A DNA stretch of 64,000 nucleotides from DAOUJH01 sp965248955 (lineage in GTDB: Bacteria > Chloroflexota > Dehalococcoidia > Lucifugimonadales > QGNO01): positions 1,942,148-2,006,147 of the forward strand of contig OZ252212.1 in NCBI GenBank assembly GCA_965248955.1, written 5' to 3'. Position numbers and translations under genes: made by a program. Each line of letters opens with the position of its first letter. The first letter of the stretch is position 1. The notes beneath the pieces were generated by a model. The model was not told where the DNA came from. It saw only the letters and a program-made list of their open reading frames with translations, and searched no databases. Of this stretch, positions 40,292 through 49,487 are shown in pieces.

Positions 40292-41131
40292 TCATTGGAT
40301 CTCAGGCACTTCTTGCAAAGTGCGCGTGGCCAGCTGGCCTCCTATTGCGCCCATTGACTTTATGGAGGCCAGCTGCACCTGAGTATCCTGGTCTTTGATC
40401 AAGCGTACTAGGTGAGGCACAGCCTCTTTTTCGGCCAGTTCTCCGAGGGCTATGGCCGATTCGTATCGAACAGCGGGGTCGTCGTCGCCAACGCCTTTGA
40501 TCAGAGTCGGAAGCCACGCTGAGTCGGCCGTTTTCCCCATGGCGAAGATGGCGCTGATGCGCAGTTTCGACTCTTCGCTGGCGTATGCATCCCCAATCAG
40601 CTCACGGACTCTTGGGGTGTTAAAAACCGCGGCCGCCTCCAACATGCGACGCCATACGTCTGGGTCTTCGTCCGGTTCTTCCAGCAAGCTCAGGAGCAGC
40701 TCTTTGATGTGTTCCCCGTATCTGTGCAATAGTTTGCCGTCTTGCGCCAGCGCCCCGAATTTACCCAGAGCCACGGCGGCTGAAGCTCTCACGTCCTTGT
40801 GGGAGTCCTCTTGAAGAAGAGCTATGAGTGGCGTCACCAGCTTCCTATCGTCGCTTTCCCAGAGACCGTTCACTCCCAGAGATCGCACCAAGGGGTCTTC
40901 ATCGCCCAGCGAATGCTTGAAAACCGAGATGAAGTCAAAGTCGATGTTGTTTTCGGCCATTGTGACCAGACGCTCTATCAGCATACGCCGCCGTTCTACA
41001 GGGACGGACGCCCACAGACGGCCCATGGATGATACCGTACTGTCGGTGAGGCCGGACAGCTTGGCCAAGTCGCCATACCTTAAGGAGGTTGATTCCGTGC
41101 TGATCTTTTGAAAATAAAGTTCTAGGGTCAT
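40292..41131 (-). CDS. HEAT-repeat protein (C-terminus probably frameshifted)
   Basis: A 279-residue helical repeat protein. Repeats such as SLGDEDPLVRSLGVNGLWES, SHKDVRASAAVALGKFGAL and DDPAVRYESAIALGELAEKE are PBS-lyase/HEAT type scaffolds for protein binding. The stop at 40292 cuts a repeat. In the next frame the repeat resumes (LRSNDDSIQEAAEVALRDIG then VEDDPKGFSF) and ends at a TAA at 40213-40215. One indel near 40320 would restore an extra 25 or so residues. It lies next to tldE and might be cotranscribed with it. Function unknown. Confidence 0.8.
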   Translation of the reverse strand: MTLELYFQKISTESTSLRYGDLAKLSGLTDSTVSSMGRLWASVPVERRRMLIERLVTMAENNIDFDFISVFKHSLGDEDPLVRSLGVNGLWESDDRKLVTPLIALLQEDSHKDVRASAAVALGKFGALAQDGKLLHRYGEHIKELLLSLLEEPDEDPDVWRRMLEAAAVFNTPRVRELIGDAYASEESKLRISAIFAMGKTADSAWLPTLIKGVGDDDPAVRYESAIALGELAEKEAVPHLVRLIKDQDTQVQLASIKSMGAIGGQLATRTLQEVPEIQ

Positions 41132-41141
41132 CTGGCCACAA

Positions 41142-42473
41142 TCAGTTCTTGGCTGAGATGGAGACGCTCTGGCAGTAAATGGGAGGTGTCTTGAACCTTC
41201 CTCCCAGCCACCTGGACTCGCTGCCTATGGCGGCTAGGCCGTTGAGCACGTCATATACGTTTCCTGAAATCACCGTGTCTTTGACACGGCCTGAGATTTC
41301 GCCGTTTTCAATCCTGTAGCCCAGCAGCACGTTGGCGTTGAACTCGCCTGCCAGTACATTGCCCTGCCCGGCGCCAAGCAGCTGCTCCACAACAATGCCG
41401 TCCTTCACGTCTTTGATCATATCGGCGTAGGTTACGTTTCCTTCCTCTATTACCAGTACGGTGGAGGAGGGCGACGGAAGCGTGTTCAGCCCGCGGGAAC
41501 CGTTGCCTGTGCTGGTTTCTCCCGCCTGCCCCGCCGTCTGCAGATCGTAGAGAAACGTGGAAGCTACGCCTTGCTCAATGAGCGCCTTACGCTGGCTGGG
41601 TACACCCTCATCGTCACTGGGGCTGCTGCCTGGAACAAGGGGCAAGGTGGGGTCGTCCCAGATAGAGAAGCTGTTACTGACAATACGTTCGCCCAGCCGC
41701 CCCACCAGAGGAGAGGATCCTTGGAGCACCGTGCGTCCGCTGAACCCGGAAAGCAGCGGGCCTATCAGTGTGCCGGCTACCCCGTGAGGGGTAAATATCA
41801 CCGGCAAAGATCCGGATGGCGCGGCAACCACTCTCCTTGCGTTTTCAAGCTGCTCCCTCACCGAACTCAGCACAAACGACGTATCTTTGATGGGGCTGCA
41901 GGAGCTCTCTCCATCGCCTACGAAGAGCATGTCTTCGCCCTGTATCAGGGTGCCGTGGAGGTACACGCCGCATGAGCCGGCGGTGTAGGCGACCCTTCCT
42001 CCTCGTGAATTGAGTATCGTCTGGCTGCCCAAGGTCTTGCCAACGCGGCCTTCGCATTGTACGTCCGGGTACTCTGATCGCAGGGCATCAATCAAGGCTT
42101 GGCCCGTCTGCACCATGTCGTCCACCGGGTATGCCTCCAGGGCAGGATCGTAAACGTCTACAGAGGGGTAGTCGGAGCCGGAGGGGAACTCCAGCTTGGC
42201 CTCTGCTCCGAAAGGAGCCACCTCCAGTGCGGCGTCGACCAACCGTTGCAGTTCAGAGAGGTTGGTAGTGGCGGCGAAACCGATGCGACCGTCCTTGATG
42301 ATGCGGAGCGCCACTCCTTCCGTTTCACGGGTCTGCAGCAGCTTGAGCCTGTTGGCTTCAAAGACGGCGGGCGTTTCCCGTGTGGATACATGGAATACCT
42401 CCGCTTCTTCAGCGGACTTCAGGGCGCGCTCCAGGATCTCCTCAAGAATGGTTATGCTCCTCCTACCAGGCAT
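41142..42473 (-). CDS. tldE: TldE/PmbA family metalloprotease subunit
   Basis: A 443-residue protein of the TldD/PmbA family. The TldD-TldE pair forms a heterodimeric protease that degrades unfolded peptides and matures some modified peptides. This subunit lacks the HExxxH of TldD, as expected for TldE. Typical segments are ETEGVALRIIKDGRIGFAAT, VIFTPHGVAGTLIGPLLSG and NVLLGYRIENGEISGRVKDT. I start at ATG 42473, which overlaps tldD by 22 bases; an AGGAGG lies downstream of this ATG rather than before it, so the exact start is unsure. Confidence 0.92.
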   Translation of the reverse strand: MPGRRSITILEEILERALKSAEEAEVFHVSTRETPAVFEANRLKLLQTRETEGVALRIIKDGRIGFAATTNLSELQRLVDAALEVAPFGAEAKLEFPSGSDYPSVDVYDPALEAYPVDDMVQTGQALIDALRSEYPDVQCEGRVGKTLGSQTILNSRGGRVAYTAGSCGVYLHGTLIQGEDMLFVGDGESSCSPIKDTSFVLSSVREQLENARRVVAAPSGSLPVIFTPHGVAGTLIGPLLSGFSGRTVLQGSSPLVGRLGERIVSNSFSIWDDPTLPLVPGSSPSDDEGVPSQRKALIEQGVASTFLYDLQTAGQAGETSTGNGSRGLNTLPSPSSTVLVIEEGNVTYADMIKDVKDGIVVEQLLGAGQGNVLAGEFNANVLLGYRIENGEISGRVKDTVISGNVYDVLNGLAAIGSESRWLGGRFKTPPIYCQSVSISAKN

Positions 42474-43828
42474 TTCTGAATCCGTATATGCGGGCTGCCG
42501 TTCGATACAGGGAGCGGACTCTGGCCGCCCTTGCCGCACCCGCCTCCCTGATTCATGTCAAGGTCGCTGGCTACGGCGTCGAGGTTTTCCAGGGTGGTGA
42601 ACAGGTTGCCGGTAAGCATGACGGGACGCAGCAGTTCCTCAACTTTGCCGTTGCGTATCATGAAAGCTTCTCCGGCGGAGAAGGTGAACATCTCCATGCT
42701 GGTCATGCCGCCGTACCAGTTGCGTGCGTACACGCCCTCTTTGATGTTTGCCAGGATGTCATCGAATGAGGCCTCTCCCGGCTCTATGAACGTATTGGTC
42801 ATGCGCACAATGGGAGGGTGTCTGTAGTTGATGGCGCGGGCGTTGCCGGTAGGCGTTTCTCCCATTTTAGCCGCGGTCTCACGGGAGTGAAGGCGGCCAA
42901 CCAGCACGCCCTCCCTTATCAGGTGCGTCCGTGTGGCTGGCGTGCCTTCGTCGTCGTATGCGTAGCTGCCCCGCAGACCTGGCACCGCGGCGCCGTCTAT
43001 TACGTTGAGGTGCTTGCCTCCGAAACGCCGGCCCATGTACATGATATCCCTCATCCGGTTGTCCTCGTAAACATGATCGGCCTCAGAGAGGTGTCCAAAA
43101 GCTTCGTGTATGAACACGCCGGCAAGGATGGGGTCCAGAATTACCGTATATTCGCCGCCCTTTACCTGGGGCGCTTTGAGCAAGTCGACCGCTCGATGCG
43201 CCACCTCTTCGGCGTCTCCTTCCAGGGAACGGACGAAGGAGAAATCGCCCAGTGAGCCAATGCTTATCCCGGATTGCTGTACGTCGCCTCCGTCCCTGGC
43301 TATTGCGGCTAGCCGCATATTGACGTCTATACGCTCCTGCTCTATGTAGGCGCCATCGGAGTTGGCAAAGTACGTCTTTCTGTAGCTATCTCCGTAGCCT
43401 ATTGTAGAAGTCTGTACTCCCGGGACCTTCAGCATAATCCCTACGTAGCCGTCCAGAATGTTTTTCTTCTCCGCGAGTGAGACGCGGCGAGGGTCCTCAC
43501 CTATCGAGGGGGATACCGTATCGGAATGAGGCTCCACATTGGATATATCGATTCTCTCCCCGCCCACGCTGCGGGCGTGACTTATGGCGGTGGCTACCTT
43601 GTCTCTAAGCTCCGATGCGTCGTTGAACGATGCGAAACCCCAGCCGCCGTTGTCCAGCGCCCGCACATTGCCACCCACTCCTGATGACCTGGCGACCTCT
43701 TCCAGGGACTTGCCGCGGTACACCAAGCTGGTGCCCTCGCTTTGCTCCAAGCGCACTTCCACGTATCTGGCGTTGTGCCCCTTGAGGGCCTGTTCTATGC
43801 GGTCTCTCATAGCTCCACTGGTATTCAT
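42452..43828 (-). CDS. tldD: TldD family metalloprotease, catalytic subunit
   Basis: A 458-residue protein with the zinc-binding HEAFGHLSEADHVYE (HExxxH) in the middle, which sets it as the catalytic half of TldD/TldE. The C-terminus NQGGGCGKGGQSPLPVSNGS is typical. It is followed by tldE with overlap, so the two subunits are made together. A TATAAA box lies 12 bases upstream of ATG 43828 and no Shine-Dalgarno is seen, so a nearly leaderless message is possible. Confidence 0.94.
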   Translation of the reverse strand: MNTSGAMRDRIEQALKGHNARYVEVRLEQSEGTSLVYRGKSLEEVARSSGVGGNVRALDNGGWGFASFNDASELRDKVATAISHARSVGGERIDISNVEPHSDTVSPSIGEDPRRVSLAEKKNILDGYVGIMLKVPGVQTSTIGYGDSYRKTYFANSDGAYIEQERIDVNMRLAAIARDGGDVQQSGISIGSLGDFSFVRSLEGDAEEVAHRAVDLLKAPQVKGGEYTVILDPILAGVFIHEAFGHLSEADHVYEDNRMRDIMYMGRRFGGKHLNVIDGAAVPGLRGSYAYDDEGTPATRTHLIREGVLVGRLHSRETAAKMGETPTGNARAINYRHPPIVRMTNTFIEPGEASFDDILANIKEGVYARNWYGGMTSMEMFTFSAGEAFMIRNGKVEELLRPVMLTGNLFTTLENLDAVASDLDMNQGGGCGKGGQSPLPVSNGSPHIRIQKCLVGGA

Positions 43829-43970
43829 GAGAACACTGACTTTATAACATACGGCAGAGTAGAGAGGTCAACTCCACCGGTGGGCTTCATTTAGCATACC
43901 GGGCCGCTTATACTGGAAGTCCGGCATCCCAGGACGATATCAGTCCCTGCCGTTCGCGGGCAACCTTCAT

Positions 43971-44669
43971 ATGTCAAAACGTAGAAATACGGCTAGGAGC
44001 GTGACCGCCGGGGAGGTGCTCACGCGGCTCCTCGTTGAGTATGGTCCCCTGCGCTGGGAACGGCGCAGGGAGCCTGTGGCTGAGCTCGTCACCACCATTT
44101 TATCCCAGCACACTTCTGACGTTAACTCAGAAAGAGCCTACGACAGTTTGATTGAACGCTTCGGTTCGCTGGAGGCGGTGGTTGGGGCGGACGTGGGGGA
44201 GATAGCCAGCGCCGTTAGAAGCGGCGGGCTGGCCCAGCAGAAGGCGCCACGTATCAAAGAGGCGCTCAATCGGATCGTTGAGGAACGGGGGAGCCTTGAC
44301 CTAGACTTTCTTCAGAATCTGCCTCTCTCCGAAGCCAAGGCATGGCTGACGTCTCTCCCCGGCGTGGGCAAGAAGACAGCCGCCGTCACGTTGTGTTTCT
44401 CATTCGGCATGCCGGCGATGGCGGTGGATACCCACGTTTACAGGGTCAGCAAGCGGCTGGGCTTGATTGAGGACAAGACCAGCGTTGACCAGGCCCACGA
44501 CCTTTTGGAAGCTGCGGTGCCCCCGGACGACGTCTACGCTTTTCACGTCTGCTTGATTACCCATGGCAGGCGAATCTGCAAGGCTCCTCGCCCGCTTTGC
44601 CAGTCGTGCGTGCTGGCTGACGGGTGCCCCACGGGCCGGCGGTTGCTCAGAACGGCATCCCGTCAGTAG
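43971..44669 (+). CDS. nth: endonuclease III
   Basis: A 232-residue DNA glycosylase/AP lyase. The helix-hairpin-helix is LPGVGKKTAA with the catalytic lysine, the catalytic aspartate lies in AVDTHVYRV, and the 4Fe-4S cluster site C-x6-C-x2-C-x5-C is intact near the C-terminus (CKAPRPLCQSCVLADGC). It removes oxidised pyrimidines in base excision repair. It is divergent from tldD; a TATACT box lies about 60 bases upstream. Confidence 0.96.
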   Translation: MSKRRNTARSVTAGEVLTRLLVEYGPLRWERRREPVAELVTTILSQHTSDVNSERAYDSLIERFGSLEAVVGADVGEIASAVRSGGLAQQKAPRIKEALNRIVEERGSLDLDFLQNLPLSEAKAWLTSLPGVGKKTAAVTLCFSFGMPAMAVDTHVYRVSKRLGLIEDKTSVDQAHDLLEAAVPPDDVYAFHVCLITHGRRICKAPRPLCQSCVLADGCPTGRRLLRTASRQ

Positions 44670-44687
44670 CGCTCTCCGGCACGCCGG

Positions 44688-47261
44688 CTACGTTATAGCA
44701 AACGTGGAGCCGTCTTCCCTTTTCTCTACCTCAATGCGTACAGGGAAAGACTCTTTCATCTCGTCCATATGGGTGATGACCAGTATCCGCTCAAAATCGT
44801 CGGCTATCGACTGAATAACGTCCAGTATCCGTTCGCGGCCCGTGGTGTCCTGCGTGCCGAACCCCTCGTCGATGAACAATGTGGGCAGCGGCGCTCCGGA
44901 CCTTTGCGCCAGCAGCTTGGATAGCGCGATGCGCAGTGCCAGGTTGATTCGGAAGGCCTCCCCTCCACTGAAAGTCTCGTAGCTGCGCGTTCCCAATGCG
45001 TCCGCCACCTTTATCTCCAGCGTCTCCACGGGCTCACCTCGCTGGGCGAGTCGTTGCGTCTCCAGCTTGAGGTGCATTGCGTTGTCCGTCATCCGCCCCA
45101 ACAGCCTGTTTGCTTCTGCCTCCATGTCCGGCAAGGCGGATTCCACCAGCAACGCTTGGACTCCCGTCCTGCCGAAGGCCGTCACCAGCTGCTCGTAGAG
45201 CTGCTGCTTCTCTGACAGTTCTTTGAGTTTGGCCTCTGCTTCCTTCCTTTTCAGATCTGTTTCAGCGTATTGCTTCAGCATGAATTCCAGATGCTTTACC
45301 TGTCCTATCAGCGACTGGTATTCCTCCTGCAGAGATCGTCTTCCCGTTTCCGCCGCGGCGTATTGATGTTCCAGCTCGTCGAGCGATGCGGTCTCTTTTC
45401 CTATAGCCTCGATTTCTTGCTCAGCCTGGGCGATGTCTTCTTCCCGCCGAATCGCCAACGCCGCGATCCGGTTGAGGTTGTCTTTTTCCTCTGGCAGAGC
45501 GCTTACCGCCTGTTCCAGCAGCCGGTATTCGTTCTCGACAGGAAGAAGCTTCTCGATCTCTTCCTTGAGGTGCTGGTGCGCCTCGGGATCGTAGCCCAGG
45601 CCCGCCAGATCCTGGCGTATCACCTCCAACTGTTGCGGTGCTTTCAGCGCCTCATCCATCTGCTGCTTCAGAGCCGCCAGGCGTCCCAGCAGCGTCCGCT
45701 TCGCCTGCTGCAGCGACTCCGACTCGCCAGCCACGGTCGCCGCGATCTCTTTTCGCCTGGGCGATGCCTGGGCTAACGCGACCTCATTCTGCCGGTATTG
45801 CTGCGCCAGCGCTTTGCCTTGCGCTTCGTATTCGGCCTGGATATGCGCTTTACCCTCTTCTCCCAGGTCTGTGCCGCACAGGGGGCACTTGGCTTCTTCC
45901 TCAGTTAGCATGTCTACCTTGCCACGCAGTGCCTGCATCTCGCTTCGCAGTCGCTGGTTATCCGTGGTCAGGGTCTGCTCCGTCATTTCCAGGTCTTGGA
46001 GTTCTAGGCGCTGTGATTCGAGCGCCTTTTCTCGTTCTTCTAAAGCGGAATGCTCCTGCCCAGCCGCCGCAATGTCCGTTTCTAGTGCGGCCAGTGTCCC
46101 CGCCCGCTGTTCCAGCGGCTTCATCCGTTCTTGGAGGCGGGCGAACGGCACCTGTCGCTGGTCGGTGTCCTGCTCTCTGAGGCGCACCTCTGTCAACCGC
46201 TGGTACGCCTCTTGGATAGCGTCCCGCCGTTCAGACAGCTTCTCCCATTCGCTGACCCGCTTGCTGTGCAGCGACGCCTGCTCCCTGAGGTGACGCAATT
46301 CTTCACTTGCCGACCAGACTCTAGATGTAAGGTCTTCCAGCTCCTTCCGGCGTGCCCTGAGCGATTCAGCCTGCCCACGCAGTGAATTGGCCAACTCCTC
46401 AGCCTGCTTCAGCGCTTCTGAGTTTGCCGCAAGCCTTGACTTTGCTTCTGGCAGTTGGGCTTCGTGTTCTGCTCTGTGCTCCAGCTGCTGAGACCAGGCT
46501 TGCAGCTGGCCTTCCAGCAGCCGGGACTCGGCGCTTATCTCCCGCACTTTACGCCGCGCCCGCTCCATGAGTCGTTCGTAGAAGCCCAACCCCAGTATCT
46601 CTCCGAGCACTCTTTGCCTGTCCGCGGGGCGTTTTGTGGTGAACTCATTGGCGCGACCCTGCACCAAGAAGGCGCTGTTCACGAACGTATCGTAGTTCAT
46701 GCGCACCAACCGGCGTATGACCGCCTCTGTTTCTCGCACCGTGCTCCCCCCGGCTTCCCTCCACTTAGTGCCTCTTTCGTCTTCAACGTCCAACAAGGCG
46801 GCCACCGGCTGCTCTGCGGCAACCGTGCTTGCCTCGCTTGGGTCAGCGTGGGCGCCGGCATTGCCAGTCAGCTGAGCCGTAGGAGAGACGGCCGTTGCCA
46901 GGCTTGGACTGCCGGTTGCTATCTGCAACTGTAAATCCGTGCTTCCGGCCCGTGCTCCGCGCCCCTTGGAGTACCTGCGTATTACCCTATAAAGTTGTCC
47001 CTGCCCCTCTCCGTAAGTGTGGCCTTCCGCAATGAACTCCAGTTCAACGCGCATATCCTGCTCGCCACTGTGCACCAGCTCTTCCTGCGGTCGGTGTACG
47101 GCGTCTCCCCACAGGGCCCAGGCGATTGCGTCCAGCAGCGACGACTTCCCGTGACCGTTGGCCCCAGTTATGCACGCGATATGGATGCCGCCGAGATGCA
47201 GCGGCGGTACGTTCTGCCTGTAGCACTTGAAGTTCTCTACGGTGAGTCTTACCGGGATCAT
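44688..47261 (-). CDS. sbcC: SbcC/Rad50-type nuclease ATPase subunit
   Basis: An 857-residue SMC-like protein. Walker A is GANGHGKSSLLDAIAWAL, long coiled coils flank the zinc hook CPLCG near the middle, and the ABC signature FSGGEAFRINLALRIALSKL precedes Walker B LFIDEGFGTQD. It acts with the SbcD nuclease to open hairpins and process DNA ends. An Ala/Ser/Thr-rich insert of about 60 residues follows the first lobe strands (residues 105-165). No sbcD gene adjoins it, although the two are usually neighbours. Confidence 0.93.
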   Translation of the reverse strand: MIPVRLTVENFKCYRQNVPPLHLGGIHIACITGANGHGKSSLLDAIAWALWGDAVHRPQEELVHSGEQDMRVELEFIAEGHTYGEGQGQLYRVIRRYSKGRGARAGSTDLQLQIATGSPSLATAVSPTAQLTGNAGAHADPSEASTVAAEQPVAALLDVEDERGTKWREAGGSTVRETEAVIRRLVRMNYDTFVNSAFLVQGRANEFTTKRPADRQRVLGEILGLGFYERLMERARRKVREISAESRLLEGQLQAWSQQLEHRAEHEAQLPEAKSRLAANSEALKQAEELANSLRGQAESLRARRKELEDLTSRVWSASEELRHLREQASLHSKRVSEWEKLSERRDAIQEAYQRLTEVRLREQDTDQRQVPFARLQERMKPLEQRAGTLAALETDIAAAGQEHSALEEREKALESQRLELQDLEMTEQTLTTDNQRLRSEMQALRGKVDMLTEEEAKCPLCGTDLGEEGKAHIQAEYEAQGKALAQQYRQNEVALAQASPRRKEIAATVAGESESLQQAKRTLLGRLAALKQQMDEALKAPQQLEVIRQDLAGLGYDPEAHQHLKEEIEKLLPVENEYRLLEQAVSALPEEKDNLNRIAALAIRREEDIAQAEQEIEAIGKETASLDELEHQYAAAETGRRSLQEEYQSLIGQVKHLEFMLKQYAETDLKRKEAEAKLKELSEKQQLYEQLVTAFGRTGVQALLVESALPDMEAEANRLLGRMTDNAMHLKLETQRLAQRGEPVETLEIKVADALGTRSYETFSGGEAFRINLALRIALSKLLAQRSGAPLPTLFIDEGFGTQDTTGRERILDVIQSIADDFERILVITHMDEMKESFPVRIEVEKREDGSTFAIT

Positions 47262-47374
47262 GTCTACTTAATTCTAGCAAGCCGTTTTGCAGGACTCATA
47301 GCTAATGGAAAGACAGCCTGAGGCAAAAGCGAGAAGTGGGTGTCAGTGGATACCGGTATAGGGTTTGAGTAAAG

Positions 47375-48208
47375 TCAGCTTATGTGACGGTAGCGCGGGT
47401 AGGAGCCGAAAATCCTGAACCAAGATGCCTGCTCCTGTAGATATCGCAACGCCTCTCTGACCGGCGTTTCTTCTCTATGCCCGTCCAAGTCTATGAGGAA
47501 GATGTACTTACCCAGGCTCTCGCCTGTGGGCCTGGACTCTATCTTGGCTAGATTTATGCCGCGCTCGGCAAATCCCTTCATCACACCGTGCAGCAGTCCC
47601 GGCTTGTCATCGGTGAAGGAGAAGCACAAAGAGGTCCTATCGTTGCCCGTGGGTCCCTGGTCTGAAGGCGCCAGCACTACGAACCTAGTCACATTGTTGG
47701 GATTGTCCTGGATACCGCGGGCTAGCACGTCCAGATGATAAAGCTCGGCGGCGCGGATTGTGCCTATGGCGCCCTCCGGCTCCTGTGTGCCGCGTAGCTG
47801 TTTTGCCGCTGCAGCAGTGCTCAAGGCCGCTACGGCGGAAACGCTGGGGAAATGCGCCTCCAGATACCTACGGCATTGCGCCAGCGCCTGTGGATGTGAA
47901 TAGATTATCTTGATATCTGAAACGTCTATCCCGAATCTCACCAGGAGGCAGTGCTCGACGGGCAGCACAAGCTCCCCACAAATGAACAAGGACGGCTCGT
48001 GGATGAGCATGTCCAGGGTGTCATTGACCGAGCCTTCCAGGCTGTTTTCAATGGGCACAATTCCCTCTTCTGCCCTGCCCTTACTCACTGCTTCGGCAAC
48101 TGCGGAGATGCTGGGACAGGATATTAGTTCGGCTTGCGGGGCGTGTTTGAGGGCGGCGCCTTCGGTAAACGTTCCCGCCGGGCCCAGATAGGCTACCCGG
48201 TGCGGCAT
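47375..48208 (-). CDS. pheA: prephenate dehydratase
   Basis: A 277-residue monofunctional enzyme that turns prephenate into phenylpyruvate for phenylalanine synthesis. The periplasmic-binding-like catalytic domain has YLGPAGTFTEGAALKHA, GIVPIENSLEGSV and the TRF catalytic motif in NNVTRFVVLA. A C-terminal ACT domain (KPGLLHGVMKGFAERGINL then KIESRPTGE) gives phenylalanine feedback. The ATG 48208 overlaps the stop of the upstream RCK gene (TGATG). There is no chorismate mutase domain. Confidence 0.95.
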   Translation of the reverse strand: MPHRVAYLGPAGTFTEGAALKHAPQAELISCPSISAVAEAVSKGRAEEGIVPIENSLEGSVNDTLDMLIHEPSLFICGELVLPVEHCLLVRFGIDVSDIKIIYSHPQALAQCRRYLEAHFPSVSAVAALSTAAAAKQLRGTQEPEGAIGTIRAAELYHLDVLARGIQDNPNNVTRFVVLAPSDQGPTGNDRTSLCFSFTDDKPGLLHGVMKGFAERGINLAKIESRPTGESLGKYIFLIDLDGHREETPVREALRYLQEQASWFRIFGSYPRYRHIS

Positions 48209-48879
48209 CAAAGGACCGCCACGCGGGTTAGAGCGTTGTACAACGCCTCTTCGTCAGGGGTGGTGGTCACCGCTATGACTTCAGAGTTGGGTTGCAGGAT
48301 CTTTTCGGGAGATGGGACTTCCGGCTCTCCCTCTTCATCTACTACTAAGGCTATTACGGTACCCTGGGGAAGCTCCAGCGACTCCAAGGGCTTGCCCGCC
48401 GCTTCGGCATCAGGAGGTATCTGTACTCCGACCAGGTGCCGTTTAGATCCCGGCAGCGGCAGCAGATGCACCAGCCCATGCTGGGGCAACTCTTCTTCTA
48501 CGTGGCTCAGTATTATGTCGGTATAGCTGACTATCACGTCTACACCCAGCTTGCGGAATAGATCGTCGTTTTGGGGGTTGTTAACCAGGGCTATTGTCCG
48601 CGGTACATGGAATTTGAGCTTGGCAACCTGGCAAGCTACCAGGTTGTCCTCGTCGAGACCGGTGACAGCGATGAGAACATCGGCACGGCTGGCGCCGGCT
48701 TCTTCGAGGACGGCGGCTTCTGAGCCGTCGCCGCTTATGGCGACGCTGCCAAGCCTGTCGACAACGTAAGCATAGCGCCGTGAGTCGCGTTCTATGACCA
48801 GCACTTCCTCACCGGCCTCGAGCAAAGTCCTGGTGAGGTGGTACCCAACTTTTCCACAGCCTACGATTATGACATACAT
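48208..48879 (-). CDS. TrkA-type RCK potassium channel regulator
   Basis: A 223-residue protein with an RCK-N Rossmann domain (YVIIVGCGKVGYHLTRTLLE) and an RCK-C (TrkA-C) domain ending around VIAVTTTPDEEALY. Such proteins gate Ktr/Trk potassium transporters by binding NAD(H), ATP or c-di-AMP. It lies two bases after a shorter RCK-N gene and overlaps pheA by one base. It may partner the KtrB encoded at 50765. Confidence 0.92.
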   Translation of the reverse strand: MYVIIVGCGKVGYHLTRTLLEAGEEVLVIERDSRRYAYVVDRLGSVAISGDGSEAAVLEEAGASRADVLIAVTGLDEDNLVACQVAKLKFHVPRTIALVNNPQNDDLFRKLGVDVIVSYTDIILSHVEEELPQHGLVHLLPLPGSKRHLVGVQIPPDAEAAGKPLESLELPQGTVIALVVDEEGEPEVPSPEKILQPNSEVIAVTTTPDEEALYNALTRVAVL

Positions 48880-48881
48880 AG

Positions 48882-49280
48882 CTAGCTGTCCAGCTCCTCC
48901 AGAATCATATCAGACAGTACGCTTGCCGTGCTGACCGCCTTTAATCCCAGCTCTGTATACATCTGCTGCCTGGCGGGGTCGGCGATATGACATATCACGT
49001 TCTTCACACCGAAGGTATGCAACGCTTTCTGTGATGCCAGAATGTTTTTGGCATCTCTTGTCTCTACAGCAAGGAAAGCGTCCGCTTGCTCTATGCCAGC
49101 CATGAGCAGGTCTTCATCCTGTGTGGCATCGCCAAGAAGCGTCCTGATCTCGATTGATTCAGTCAAGCGCCGCAAGTTTTCCTCGTTGGAGTCTACAACA
49201 GTGACGGTATTACCTTGGGAAGCCAGTCTACGGGCAATCATGGCCCCGGCACGGCTGCAGCCTGAAATTACTACGTTCAT
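48882..49280 (-). CDS. RCK-N only protein (short TrkA-type)
   Basis: A 132-residue Rossmann domain (VVISGCSRAGAMIARRLASQ, then TVVDSNEENLRRL and GDATQDEDLLMAGI). It has the RCK-N half without the RCK-C half. It precedes a complete RCK gene, so together they resemble a split TrkA with three domains, or a pair of heteromeric subunits. No Shine-Dalgarno is seen before ATG 49280. Confidence 0.88.
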   Translation of the reverse strand: MNVVISGCSRAGAMIARRLASQGNTVTVVDSNEENLRRLTESIEIRTLLGDATQDEDLLMAGIEQADAFLAVETRDAKNILASQKALHTFGVKNVICHIADPARQQMYTELGLKAVSTASVLSDMILEELDS

Positions 49281-49487
49281 GAGGAGACTGTCTCGGAAGT
49301 CCGACGCGCTGGTATTAGGGAGGTTGTAGAATGACAGGTACGGTGCTCAGAATCACTATGGCCTTGAGAGGGCCACATAGAGGGATGAAAACGGCCGTCC
49401 CGCCCGTCATCCCTGCGAAGGTTGGCATCCAGGGGTGGGGGAGTGCGCTGAGAGCGAGGCCTATTTTCGTAGTGACAGGGTCGGTGA
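49281..49487. repeat. intergenic gap with a dispersed hairpin-type repeat
   Basis: The gap between the RCK and uspA genes holds a repeat at about 49397-49440 of the CCCGTCATCCCTGCGAAGG type with a degenerate complement. Similar units occur at 24953, 54997 and 58357. No gene is seen. Confidence 0.65.

Noticed and set aside
39664..40398. 244-codon plus-strand frame after the second CoA transferase
   Set aside because: It overlaps the minus-strand SRPBCC domain, which has clear family sequence in two frames; the plus-strand product has no recognisable domain.
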